A stretch of DNA of 64,000 nucleotides from Allocoprobacillus halotolerans (GTDB taxonomy: Bacteria > Bacillota_I > Bacilli_A > Erysipelotrichales > Coprobacillaceae): assembly GCF_024399475.1 (NCBI RefSeq), contig NZ_CP101620.1, positions 1 through 64,000 on the forward strand, read 5' to 3'. The position numbers and the translations under genes are program-made. Of this stretch, positions 1 to 10,615 are shown piece by piece; the stretch's first letter is position 1, and each line of letters starts with the position of its first letter. Below the pieces are notes generated by a model that had not been told where the DNA came from, searched no databases, and saw nothing but the letters and a program-made list of their open reading frames with translations.

Positions 1-77
1 TCAAATGAAATAGCACTGATATTTATAAAACAAATCATATAAAATGTAACTACCAATTGAAAAGGAGGTTTAGCTAC

Positions 78-341
78 ATGAAATATGATTGGAAAAAGAT
101 CATTGATGATCAGCTGAACAGTGGACTCACTGTTAATAAATACTGTGATGAACATCATCTTGCTCTCAGCTCTTTCTATAAAAATAAAAGGAAGATTCAA
201 AAGGATTCGGTTTCTACTGATATCTTTCTGCCTGTTGGAGTTATTGATGACATGCCAGCTCTTGTATCGATGAATATTGATGGTCATACTGTTGAATTTG
301 ATTCTTCATTGCTTGATAAAGTCATTGGTGCATTAAAATGA
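78..341 (+). CDS. tnpA: IS66 accessory protein TnpA (helix-turn-helix)
   Basis: This 87-residue protein is the small first protein of IS66 elements, thought to bind the element's ends. I chose the ATG at 78 because aaaggagg lies about ten bases upstream; an in-frame TTG at 57 has no comparable site. The N-terminal half (KIIDDQLNSGLTVNKYCDEH) fits a helix-turn-helix. The stop TGA overlaps the ATG of tnpB (ATGA), which suggests coupled translation. The frame is intact. Confidence 0.8.
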   Translation: MKYDWKKIIDDQLNSGLTVNKYCDEHHLALSSFYKNKRKIQKDSVSTDIFLPVGVIDDMPALVSMNIDGHTVEFDSSLLDKVIGALK

Positions 342-685
342 TCATTAACACCGATGAAATCAAGAATATATATGTTTCAAGCCATTATGTTGATATGCGA
401 AAGTCGATTGATGGTTTGACACAGATCGTGAATCTTCAGTTTCAGATGAATGTTCTTGATCATAGTTTGTTTATCTTTACAAACAAAGCCAGAAACAGGA
501 TCAAGATACTCTATTATGAATCCAATGGTTTCTGGCTGTTCATCAAAAGACTTGAACATGGCAGGTTCAAGATTGAAGAACATGATGATTCCAATACAAG
601 AAAAATAACTTCCACTCAGCTCCACTGGCTTCTGGAAGGCCTTGAATTTGAAGAAAAATTCAAAGAAAAACAGCTTCTCATCTAA
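338..685 (+). CDS. tnpB: IS66 accessory protein TnpB (IS66 Orf2 family)
   Basis: The 115-residue protein matches the IS66 Orf2/TnpB family. It has the characteristic stretch YVSSHYVDMRKSIDGL near residue 12 followed by LFIFTNKARNRIKILYYESNGFWLFIKRLE. It is required with TnpA and TnpC for IS66 transposition, although its exact biochemical role is unclear. It overlaps tnpA by four bases and is followed 65 bases later by tnpC. Length is normal and the frame is intact. Confidence 0.85.
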   Translation: MIINTDEIKNIYVSSHYVDMRKSIDGLTQIVNLQFQMNVLDHSLFIFTNKARNRIKILYYESNGFWLFIKRLEHGRFKIEEHDDSNTRKITSTQLHWLLEGLEFEEKFKEKQLLI

Positions 686-750
686 TAATTCATATTGAAA
701 TATGGTACAATACTATTCGTTGAATTATTAAGATATGGAGTGAATTATAC

Positions 751-2334
751 AATGAATCTGAGAAATCTAAGTCAGGAAGAACTAATCAAAAAAATCAATA
801 TGCTTGAAGAAAGAATCAAAAGACAGGATAACGAGATCAATGTTTTAAGTGAACAGTTAAACTGGTACAGTCAGCAGATCAGACTTCAGCAGAAGAAGCT
901 TTTGGTTCATCATCAGAAAAAACTGTTCTTCCTGACCAGATTTCTCTTTTTGATGAAATTGAAATTGAATCAACTCCAATCAAAGCAGAGCCAAAACTTG
1001 AAGAAGTGACATATAAACGAAAAAAGAAAAACAATAAACGTGGCATTGATATTTCATCATTACCCGCTGTAACAAAGATTTATGATCTAGAAAACAAGAA
1101 CTGTCCTGACTGTGGTGAACCATTAAGAAAGATTGGTGAAAACATCAGAAAAGAACTTGTCTATCATCCTGCAAAATATGAAGTTATTGAGCATGTTCAA
1201 TATGTCTATACCTGTGACAGATGTGAGGAAGATTCATTAAAATCAAAAATATTCAAGGCAGATATGAAAGCTTCCGTTATCTATAAGAGTTTTGCATCAC
1301 CATCACTTTTATCATATATTATTGATAATAAATTCAATAAGGCATTGCCTTTATACAGACAGGAGGTGATGTTCAATCAGATTGGATTGAAACTATCAAG
1401 ACAGACAATGGCCAACTGGATGATCAAGCTTCATGATGAATATTTCAAAAGAATGACTGATTATATGCATAAGACACTTCTTCAAAGTGAATATCTGCAT
1501 GCGGATGAAACAACAAATCAGGTTTTGAATGTTCCAGACCAGAAACCAACAACAAAATCCTATATGTGGGTATACAAGACAGGACGAAGTGAAGACAAGC
1601 AAATTGTTCATTTCATTTATGAAAACACAAGAGGTCATGAACATGCAAAGAAACATCTTGAAGGATATCATAATATACTTCAGACAGATGGATATCAGGC
1701 CTATGACAAACTTGATGATATCAGACACATGGGATGCTGGGCACATTGTCGTCGAAAGTATTTAGAAGCACTTGATGGTGCACCATCTGATACAGATCTA
1801 AAAGGTACTGCAAGTTACAGACTTCTTCATAAGATCAATAAGCTTTTTACGCTTGAAAAGAAATTAAAAGGCAAAAGCTATGAAGAGATCAAAGACACAA
1901 GGCAAAAAGAAGCAAAGCCAATCATTGATGATTTCTTCAAGGATGTCAAGGAATGTGCAAAAGTAGCAGTTGAAAAGACCAAACTCAGCCAAGCCTTAAC
2001 ATACAGCATCAACCAGGAAGAAAACTTAAGATTGTATCTTGAAGAAGGTCGTATTGAAATATCCAACAATCGAGCAGAAAATTCAATTCGTCCATTCTGC
2101 GTAGGTCGTCGCAACTGGTTGTTTTCAAACACAGTTAAAGGAGCAGAAGCAAGTGCAGCAATCTATTCGCTCCTTGAAACAGCAAAACTTAATAATCTCA
2201 AGCCATATGATTATTTTGAATATCTTTTAACAGCATTAACTGAAATAGATATTAATGATGACAAGGAACTAGAAAAGATCGTGCCATGGTCAAAATCATT
2301 ACCAGAAAACATATATCTGACTAAAAAATCGTAG
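751..2334 (+). CDS. tnpC: IS66 transposase TnpC (DDE), one frame break
   Basis: The transposase has an N-terminal coiled coil (ELIKKINMLEERIKRQDNEI), a CPDCGEPL zinc motif, and a DDE catalytic core with HADETTNQVL, LQTDGYQAYD and an ISNNRAENSIRPF segment carrying the last acidic residue. Normal length is about 520-530 residues. The frame breaks near 900-903 in a T run: one extra T restores KKLFGSSSEKTVLPDQISLFDE and joins the two parts. The start at 751 is the first ATG in the correct frame. Because the break is a single homopolymer base, functional inactivation is not certain. Confidence 0.8.
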
Positions 2335-2501
2335 AAATACGATCTTTTAGTCGTTAAATGAAATCCAATAAATAATTACAGTCCTATTATAGTGTTTCTT
2401 CAGCATTATTTATAGGGCTTTATTATTTGACGCTTACGATGAAAATGACAAATCACTTGTTTTTTTAATAGCAAAAATTTTTTCTTCTTTGACAATTTAA
2501 A

Positions 2502-2930
2502 CTATTCAACAAAGGAAAGATTATGTTTTTGACACCAACTGATTGCGATATTTTTATACTCTCTATTTAAGAATTGATACCATTGATCAATAATATGATA
2601 TTGATGAGCTAAATCCTTGAATCTACGAAATGCTCCTTTGCCTTTAATCACATTTCTCATGATATTTCTTATTTTTTGATCGGTGAGTTGTTCAATAAAC
2701 ATCTCCATAATATGATATTCATGAATATCATAAGATGATGGTAATTCAATGTATTCATCACTATTCAACATAACTTCTATTTGAGTCATATTTGTATCAT
2801 CATAGACAGGAACAAATTCACCTTTTGCTTCATGATAATACCATGTCATATCGTTATCTGTATTTTCAAGTGCTTGAATAACATCGGATAAATGCACAGT
2901 CACTTTCTTTTTTAATTTGTATTTCTTCAA
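2502..2930 (-). CDS. UPF0158 family protein or UPF0158 C-terminal domain of the upstream gene
   Basis: The sequence matches the UPF0158 family: VHLSDVIQALE at the start, then EYIELPSSYDIHEYHIME, and GAFRRFKDLAHQY with a C-terminal W-x-FLNREYK-x-IAISWC. No biochemical function is established. As a separate gene it would have to start at TTG 2930, with no clear ribosome binding site, and overlap the SWIM gene in another frame. One base in the T run at 2908-2913 would instead fuse it to the C terminus of that gene. I favour fusion by a frame break, but a separate overlapping gene is possible. Confidence 0.6.
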   Translation of the reverse strand: MKKYKLKKKVTVHLSDVIQALENTDNDMTWYYHEAKGEFVPVYDDTNMTQIEVMLNSDEYIELPSSYDIHEYHIMEMFIEQLTDQKIRNIMRNVIKGKGAFRRFKDLAHQYHIIDQWYQFLNREYKNIAISWCQKHNLSFVE

Positions 2931-4524
2931 TCATAGCGTGACGTTTTGGATACAATTGTACGAGATTATCTATAATCTGATAAGCTGTTGTTTCGTCATA
3001 TTGTGCTATTTTATTGATATATGAAGCAATATTTTTATAAAATTCTCTTGATCCAGTTTTCTTTAGACTTTCCATAATAAACTCTTTATATAAAGCCATG
3101 ATTTTCTCTTTTTCTTTTTGAAAAAGAATATCTTCATACTTTCTTATTTCAATCATATCTTGATGTTCAATAAAATAACGCATCAAAGAATCATACATCT
3201 GTTCTTCTTGATAAATAGCACAAAGGTTCGTTTGTTGTTGTTCTAAATCATGAATGATTTCAAATTTCTTTTGTTGCCATTCTTGTAAAGAATACATTTC
3301 TTTTAATAAATGATAATATTTAATACTACCAGGATATTGACGACAAAGTAATTGTGTATATAAAGAAATAAGTTTATCTTTTTGTTTTGTTTCTTGATAA
3401 ATTTCAACCAATAACTGATAAGTATCTTTTTCTTTTATCTTTAACATTTTTTCAATACATACTTTTTCAGCTTCTTGAAATTGTTTATTATTTATGTAAT
3501 GCTTTATTAATTCAAAGAGAAATTCTTGATTTTGAGAATACTTTTGAATTATATATTGAAATGAAGAAGGTTGAAAATGAGAAATTATATAAATATATTT
3601 TTGATAAAACATTTTTGTAGATCGATATGAAATACTTATTTTCTTTTCTAAATCATCTATGATCTTTTCAAGTGAGTAATCCTGTTTATAAAGCTGTTCC
3701 ATAAAACGATAAATAATAGATTGATTATACTGCAAACAAAGATGATCATAAATTTCAGTTTTTTCATCAACAGAAGAGCTATATTTTTCAATCAATTCAA
3801 TCATATGATTGAAGAAATCCTCTTGTATAGGTTCTAATGTTGAAAAAGTATCAAGCATTCTACATAATGATTCATTAGCTAATGATGGTATTTAGTTATC
3901 TAAATGTATATCATGAAGTTTTTGAATAGCTGCATAAATATCTTGATACTTATTTGGCTGAATCTCTAAATATGAAGATATATTTGCTATTATCATATTC
4001 TTAATATTTTCTATTTTTTGATCATTATCAATAACACGAAGAAAGCAATCATATGTTGAAGAATCTTCTAATGCTAAAGCAATCATATCTAAAATTTCAG
4101 ATTTTGTCTTCTTTTCTAAAGGTCCTAATATTTCATGATCTTGATAGATTCTTGTTTCATAGTATTCATCATAATCGTCATATTCATCGCCATCATCATA
4201 ATCATCTTCTTCATCCCATTCATCTTCATCATTATGCATATCACCCATGACAGCTTCTTCACCAAAGATTTCTAATAATACAGCAGCTTCATGTTTACAT
4301 TTTTTACCATCTTGTGCATATGGACATGTACAATGCATTTGAGTCACTTTAAATTCATTAGAAATTTGAATTTCTACTTGATAATCCTCTGTTCCCTTAA
4401 CATTGCCTTTATAAACATTTCCTTCTTTAATAACGTTATAAACAGATCCATATAAATAATATTGGTAGCCTTTTTCTAATATACGTTTAGCAAAATAATT
4501 TCCATATTTCATAATATTTCTCAT
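2866..4524 (-). CDS. SWIM zinc-finger protein, interrupted by an in-frame stop
   Basis: The N-terminal part has a SWIM zinc finger, HCTCPYAQDGKKCKHEAAVLL (C-x-C-x(n)-C-x-H), around residues 64-84. A very acidic linker (DEDEWDEEDDYDDGDEYDDY) follows, then a helical region. SWIM fingers bind DNA or protein; the specific role here is unknown. A TAA at 3892-3894 splits the frame, but it continues in the same frame as IPSLANESLCRMLDTFSTLEP. A CAA-to-TAA change would explain the stop. The rest is rich in aromatic and charged helices and may be repeat-like. Confidence 0.6.
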
Positions 4525-4696
4525 TTCTTTTTATATACAACAAGTCTAGACATTCATAATATTTATTTTTCTAATTTATTATAAAATCATAAATACTTTG
4601 TTTAAATGGTTGATCAAGATGATAAATCAATTGTTCTATTTTATGGAAAATCTATGTAATATACATATAAAAAACTAAATATTAAAATATTCAATA

Positions 4697-5170
4697 TTAA
4701 TTTTCGAAATCTAAAAATTCAATGAGATTGTATAATAATTCTTCTTCATTTCCTAAACTGTCATTAAAAGTTTCATAAATATATTCAATTCCTCCCAATA
4801 CATATTCGTTAAAAATCTTCATGTTTTCAGCAGTCTTCTTCTCATCATTATCATATTTGAAAGCACGATCTAGTCGTTCTTCATAACTAAGATTTTCTCT
4901 ATTATCAAGTAATAAGACAATTCTATAAACATATTCTAGATCATCTTGATAATTATTTATTTGCTGTAATTGTATGGTTGTCTTTTTAGGACCAGGATCA
5001 GTTTGTGCTTTTCTGTTATAAATAATTCCTATCACAGGAGCTAAAATATATAATTCTATTTTAGACTGAAACAAATTTAATCCTGATTCATTTATTTGCC
5101 CTCTATCTTTGCATAAAAAGATTACATATTCGGCATGTTTACCATGAAATACTTTTTCATTAAATAGCAT
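4697..5170 (-). CDS. Orphan 157-residue protein, last gene of the Ssp-linked operon
   Basis: I do not recognise this protein. It is soluble, with a beta-rich start (EYVIFLCKDRG, LYILAPVIGIIYNRK) and a helical, acidic C-terminal half. It lies 14 bases downstream of the SMC-like ATPase gene on the same strand and ends the operon. A ribosome binding site (aaaggaggcgatt) precedes the ATG at 5170. Its constant proximity to the ATPase and helicase suggests it is a third component of an effector module comparable to the three-gene SspFGH set, but I cannot assign a letter. The frame is intact. Confidence 0.6.
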   Translation of the reverse strand: MLFNEKVFHGKHAEYVIFLCKDRGQINESGLNLFQSKIELYILAPVIGIIYNRKAQTDPGPKKTTIQLQQINNYQDDLEYVYRIVLLLDNRENLSYEERLDRAFKYDNDEKKTAENMKIFNEYVLGGIEYIYETFNDSLGNEEELLYNLIEFLDFEN

Positions 5171-5184
5171 ATCAATCGCCTCCT

Positions 5185-7160
5185 TTAATCCATAGATCTC
5201 ACGACAGTATAAGTTTCTGTTTGTTTATCTAATACATACTTTTTACCAACTTTATCTTTCATAATGGATTTAGCATAATTCCAATCTTTTTCCATAACAA
5301 CAATAATTGTTTGCTCAGCAACTTCAGCTATCAATTTACATATATTAGGAACATGTACTTCATCTGCAGATGAAAACGGTGCATCCAATACTAAAGGATA
5401 TGGATCGATTTCTAAATCATTATCTTCAGAATTTCTACTTTCCTTAGCAATTTCCACTAAGGCAGCTATAAAAGCAAAATTTTTAACAGTTTGTAATCCC
5501 GGAGATTCTTCAGTTTTAATCTTTTTATTTTTTAAATTTGCAGTCAATATCATTTTAAAATTATTATCAATGGAAATTTCTCTAGTTCCATGATACATTT
5601 GCTTAAAATATTTATTAACTAATTCATTTAATCTACTTTTGAAATTTTCTTCTTTTACTTCGTAATCTTTATTAATATCAGCAATAACCGCATTTGCATA
5701 AGCTCTATATTTTTTTAACTTTTTAGATTTTTCTGTTACAGATGAATTTTTATTTATCTGTTCAGAATACAGTTGTTTTCTCGATTCATATTGCTTAATT
5801 TCATCTTCTAATTTCTGTTTTTCTTGCAATTTTTGAGAATAACCGTTAAGATGTCTATCTCTAGATGCTTGTAATGCAGCAGTATCTATGGAATGATTAA
5901 TTCGTTTTCTTATATTATTTATTGATTCATCATATTCTTCAATTGAGTCTCGATTACTAGAATATTGCTTATAATTATTTATAATATTCTGAGAATAATT
6001 ATTGATTTGTTTTTCGCAATTTCTCATATCCTTTTTATAAGTTTCTACCATAGCAAAAATACTTTTTGGTGGTACATTTCTTAACTCTTGCATAATATGT
6101 TCAAATGCTTGAGTATGCTCTTCAAGTGGACGGCCACAAACACATACACCTCTTCTAATTAATTCATTTATAGATTTTTCATTTTGATAAGCTAAACCCA
6201 TTTGATCTTCAGGTAAATGTTCAAGAACATCATAAATCAACTCGTCAAGTTTGCTAGAAAAATACTTATACGGATCATTATTAAAATTTTTCAATATAGC
6301 TTCATATGCACGTTTTTTATCACTTAATGCTCTGTTCCTATAATTTTCAAATTTTTGTAGACTTTTAACAGCTTCAGTAGTTTTAGCATTTTTTAACAAT
6401 TCTCCATCATAATATTCATATCTTTCTTTATAAAACTCTATTGATTCATTTACTTCTTCTAATTCAGCTTTTTTTGAACTATATCCTGTTTTACTTTTTC
6501 TAAATCTTTTCCTCTTTGAAAAACTTGTGTATCAACTCCTTCTAATCTTGCTAATTCAATATCATACTGATCAACAACAGATTTTATATGACTTTTTGCA
6601 TTATCTATAGCTGATAATCCTAGGAAATCTTTTACAGCTTGACTAATATTTTTATTCGAATCAATATTATCTATTCTTTCTCCCCAAAAGAAGAAATAAC
6701 TAGATAAATCTTCTGGTAAAATAGATCTAATCATTTCATCAAGTTTATTTCTATTTAATTCTATCATATGATAAGTTTCTCCATTATCTTCACTTTGCTT
6801 AATAGTAAATCTTTCTGCTTCTCGAAAAGCTCTGTTTGTTTTCTCATAAGTTCTTCTTCTCTCTATACGATAAATAATTCCTTTATGAGTTAATGTTAAA
6901 TCTACAGCAACTTCTGAAATTGCACCAATCGGACGATCTTCAAATTCAGATTCTATTTCAGCATTCAATAATTTAGTATCTTTTTTAAAAGTGCTTTTCC
7001 CATATAGACACCATACAAATGCTTGTACCAAAGTAGTTTTTCCTCCAGTATTTTTTCCAATAATAACTGTAACATTTTGTTCTTTATCATGAGCAAATTC
7101 AATCACTTGATTACCTTTATATTGTCGAAAATTGGTAAGTATTATTTTATCTAATAGCAT
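5185..7160 (-). CDS. DndD/SMC-like ATPase with a coiled coil, one frame break
   Basis: The joined protein is about 658 residues. The N terminus reads KIILTNFRQYKGNQVIEF with Walker A GKNTGGKTTL near residue 36. The middle is a long coiled coil holding a CVCGRPLEE motif that resembles a zinc-hook pair. The C terminus has a degenerate signature region (ESPGLQTVKNF) and Walker B YPLVLDAPFSSAD. This is the RecF/SMC-type layout of DndD and related defence ATPases. The frame breaks in the T7 run at 6469-6475; a one-base correction continues as AELEEVNESIEFYKERYEYYDGELLKNAK. It is linked to the helicase and Ssp genes upstream. Confidence 0.75.
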
Positions 7161-7315
7161 TTGTCTACCTCACTTTCAATAACTCTTTTTATCTCTTTTT
7201 TTATTTCATTTTCCTTTTTGTTTTGTGTCTTAATATTCAATACTTCACGTGTATAAATTTTCCTTCTTATTTCCTTAACCTTTTTTTCATCAATTACAAT
7301 ATTTTCTATATTCAT
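7151..7315 (-). CDS. Small 54-residue protein between helicase and ATPase genes
   Basis: An open frame starts at ATG 7313-7315, which overlaps the helicase stop as ATGA. It ends at TAG 7151-7153, ten bases inside the start of the ATPase gene. The product begins MNIENIVIDEKKVKEIRRKI and is lysine- and glutamate-rich and helical, ending in VDKCY. The overlaps at both ends are the usual sign of translational coupling and argue that the frame is used. It has no motif I recognise. It could be a small structural partner of the ATPase, in the way DndE accompanies DndD, but there is no sequence evidence for that identity. Confidence 0.5.
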   Translation of the reverse strand: MNIENIVIDEKKVKEIRRKIYTREVLNIKTQNKKENEIKKEIKRVIESEVDKCY

Positions 7316-9460
7316 AAAATGTATCCTTCCTCTTCTTCATTATATACTACTGCACCATAAATAGAAAATAATTCTTCAATTAATTTATCAGTAGCATATG
7401 GATTTAATGATAATTTAGAAAATTCTGTCATTCTAGAAACTTCTCTTTTTATTAATGAATTATCAAACTCTATATCTTCATTATTTTTTACATTATGTAA
7501 ATCCCTTGGCAATGTTATAAAATCATAAATATAAGCAAAATCTTTTCCTTCAGCTTTTCTTAAAACTCGCCCTCTTCGTTGAATGTACTCTTTAGGATTT
7601 GTACTACTTGCTAAAATAAATGCTATTCTTATCTTAGGAATATTAACACCTTCATCTAAACATTTCATTGAAACTAAAACTTGACAAGAATTACCTCGTT
7701 GAAAATCATCAATTATCATTTGTCTTTCTTTTGATGATTCACTAGCAGTAAATTGCAAACAAGACATACCCAATTCTTTATTTAAAACTTTTTGAACCTC
7801 ATTTATCTGTTTAATGGAACCGCTATCATCACTATGTTCATAATACTGTGTTGCACCACAGTAAACTAATATATAATAATCATTTTTATACTTCTGTATT
7901 TCCTTTTTAAAGCTGGTATTTTATTTCTAGCTCCCGCAATAATTCTACTTCTTTTTATTAATAATGTTTTAGCAATATCTGTTAATTCATAACTACCATC
8001 ATCTTTGTATTTTAGTGCTTTTTTAATTTGAAGAGAAAGTGCATTATACTTATCTAATTCATCTTTTTCTAAATATACAGGTATTGGGTAGTAAAAATAC
8101 TTACAGAGCATTCCTTCTTCTATCGCTTGCTCCATTGTATAGTTTATACACTTTTTATCAAAAAAATTGTATAATCCTTTTGTTCCATACTCATCTAGAT
8201 GCCTTTCAAAAGTAGCTGATAATGCTAATCGATATGTAAATAGATCCTTATTTAATAATTTTAACAAGTTATTAGATCCAAAATTATGAGCTTCATCAAC
8301 TACTAATAACAACTTTTTTTACATGATTTTATGATAGTGTATATATAATCAGATGAAAATGATTTATTTGTAGTTAAAATACAAAAATTATCTCTAACAT
8401 TATTCGAATATTCAAAAACCTCTCTCTTTAATTTAATTTTCCATTTGCTTTGGGGAGAATTAGAATATCCTATAACAGGTTTAAATTTAAAAGATACTAG
8501 ATCTTCATACCATTGATCAACTAAATGTATATATGGTACACATATAATAATACCCAATTTCATATTCTCACAATTCAATAAATCGACTATCGCAGATATT
8601 CCAGTAATTGTTTTACCTGTTCCCGTTGCCATATCAAAAATACCCACATACTTATTTTCTTTCCATTTTTGTATTGCTTCTATTTGATACGGTCTTAATT
8701 TAATATATTCAGGTATACTAGGATATCTTGATACTTTTTTATTATATTCTTCAATTATTTGTTTTTTTCCTCATCATCAATATTATAATTCCCTTTTTTT
8801 GTTATGCTTAATTATTTCTTTTTTTACGGCATTTGGAAACTCAAATGTAATAGCTCCTTTTTCACTATTTTTCCATAAATTCTCAAATGCAATCATTTTT
8901 CTTTGAACTCTTTCCATATCATCCCATGATTTAAATACATCCACAGTTTCATAATTATTAAACATACCATTTTCGGTTTCATTCATCGAGCCAGTAAAAC
9001 TAATAATATTCTCACTATTATCATGTATTAATCCCATTTTTTCATGATATAATCCTATTTTTCCATTATTATATGAAAATGCAATTTTTATATCCAAATG
9101 ATTTTGTGCAATTAATTCACAAATTAAATTAAATCTTTCATTTTGAAAATAGTCTTCATATGAACTAATAGAAGCAATTAATTTTTCTTCTACAATTTCT
9201 TCACGTTTTCTATAACCTTCGTTAATTGCATTATAATCTTCTTCTGATAAATTCGGAGATACTAACAAACGAATTTTACCACCATTTTGGATAAGCTGAC
9301 ATATGCCATACGAAATCTTTATCAACGCATCAGAAGAAAAATATCCTACACTTCTATCATATTGGACAGCCTGTGATAAGACTGGTAAATAAAAATCACT
9401 AACAATGTTATCTCTAGGAATACGATATTCACTTTCAATATTTATATCTTTTAAGCTCAA
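7312..9460 (-). CDS. PLD-nuclease plus DEAH helicase fusion, three frame breaks
   Basis: The joined protein is about 716 residues. Residues 1-215 are a phospholipase-D-like domain with one clear HxK site (YHEKMGLIHDNSENIISFTGSMNET). A superfamily 2 helicase follows: LRPYQIEAI, Walker A ATGTGKT, DEAH box VVDEAHNF, motif III LSATFE, and motif VI YIQRRGRVLR. Breaks occur in T runs at 8794-8800, 8314-8320 and 7904-7908; one-base corrections give continuous conserved sequence. It starts four bases after the cysteine desulfurase stop. The likely role is cutting or unwinding DNA that lacks phosphorothioate marks. Confidence 0.75.
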
Positions 9461-9463
9461 ATT

Positions 9464-10594
9464 TCACACCTCCAATACTATTTCTTCCAATGCATTTACA
9501 AGAGTATTTACATCTTCAATAGTCGTAAAATAACTAAAACTTATTCTTACTGTCCCTAAATATGGTTTTGATTTGATATAATCATGAATAAATGGTGCAC
9601 AATGATAACCAGCACGCACCTCTATTTTAAAATCTTCATCTAAAATAGAAGCAACATCATCACTTTTCATTCCTTTGATATTAAATGATATAATACCTGT
9701 TCTATTTCCCATTAAATTACTATATAAAATTATCTCTGGAATATTCTTTAATTTATGTACTAAATAATCTGCTAAAAATCGTTCATGTGATAGTACATCA
9801 TTTTCAAAAACCCACTTTGAACTATGATATAAACCATAAGCAGCAACAGCATTAGGACTAGATGGTTCAAATCTCACATTGCCCTCTTTTGGCATATCTA
9901 AATTTAAAGAATCAGTACCCGTGCCTCCAAATACACTTAAATTTAATTCATTAGTACAAAATAAATAACCACCTATTCCTAAAGGACCATATAACGTCTT
10001 ATGTCCTGCAAAAACATAATAATCAATATTATCCTCTTCCATATTTACAGGAACAACACCAAATGCTTGAGCACCATCTACAACAAATATTGATCCATTT
10101 TCTTTAGCTATCTGTCCAATTTCATGTATTGGTAAAATATACCCTGTAACATTACTTACATGACTACAAAAAATTACTTTTGGTTTATTAGTTATACATT
10201 CAAATCTAAAAGAGGACAAATCTATGGATAAATCTTTATTTAAAGGTATTAATTTTAATTCAATATGTTTTGATTTTCTTACTGCATTTAGTGTTCTTGC
10301 AACTGAATTATGCTCATACGGGGAACAATAAACAATATCATTCTCTTCAAAGTTAATCCCCTGAATAATCTGATTTAACGCATAAGTTGCTGATGGAGTG
10401 AAAACTAATGATTTGCCATTTGCTTTTTGAATCAGAAATTTTCTTGTCTTTTCAATGGCTTCATAAGCATCTTGAGCTTTTTGATAATGACCTCTACCTG
10501 CATTAAATGATAAACTTCTATAAGCATAATCCAATTTTTCATATAGTATTTCTGGTTTTGGATATGTTGTTGCGGCATTATCCAAATAAATCAT
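9464..10594 (-). CDS. sspA: Cysteine desulfurase (SspA/DndA/SufS-like)
   Basis: This class V PLP enzyme starts MIYLDNAATTYPKP. It carries the PLP lysine in FAGHKTLYGPLGIGG and the catalytic cysteine in VRAGYHCAPF. It takes sulfur from L-cysteine as a persulfide and would hand it to the 4Fe-4S protein SspD. I chose ATG 10594, which has aaagggg eight bases upstream, over ATG 10612. Its place between sspC and the helicase gene indicates the dedicated phosphorothioation desulfurase rather than a housekeeping SufS or IscS. The frame is intact, with about 376 residues. Confidence 0.85.
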   Translation of the reverse strand: MIYLDNAATTYPKPEILYEKLDYAYRSLSFNAGRGHYQKAQDAYEAIEKTRKFLIQKANGKSLVFTPSATYALNQIIQGINFEENDIVYCSPYEHNSVARTLNAVRKSKHIELKLIPLNKDLSIDLSSFRFECITNKPKVIFCSHVSNVTGYILPIHEIGQIAKENGSIFVVDGAQAFGVVPVNMEEDNIDYYVFAGHKTLYGPLGIGGYLFCTNELNLSVFGGTGTDSLNLDMPKEGNVRFEPSSPNAVAAYGLYHSSKWVFENDVLSHERFLADYLVHKLKNIPEIILYSNLMGNRTGIISFNIKGMKSDDVASILDEDFKIEVRAGYHCAPFIHDYIKSKPYLGTVRISFSYFTTIEDVNTLVNALEEIVLEV

Positions 10595-10615
10595 AATCAA
10601 AACCCCTTTCATAAA

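Larger units (their letters stand above)
1..2437 (+). mobile_element. IS66-family insertion sequence, left end outside window
   Basis: Three consecutive genes have the IS66 order tnpA-tnpB-tnpC. The right end is recognisable at 2429-2437, where gacgcttac is the reverse complement of the GTAAGCGTC end typical of IS66 elements. The left inverted repeat is not visible, so it lies before base 1 and no target duplication can be checked. A short hairpin (atcgta, loop gaaa, tacgat, then cttttag) at 2328-2348 overlaps the tnpC stop and may act as a weak terminator. A degraded relative of this element is present at about 30697-30960. Confidence 0.85.

Noticed and set aside
9464-10594. The cysteine desulfurase as a housekeeping SufS or IscS gene.
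   Set aside because: No suf or isc scaffold genes are near, and it is embedded between sspC and the effector genes.
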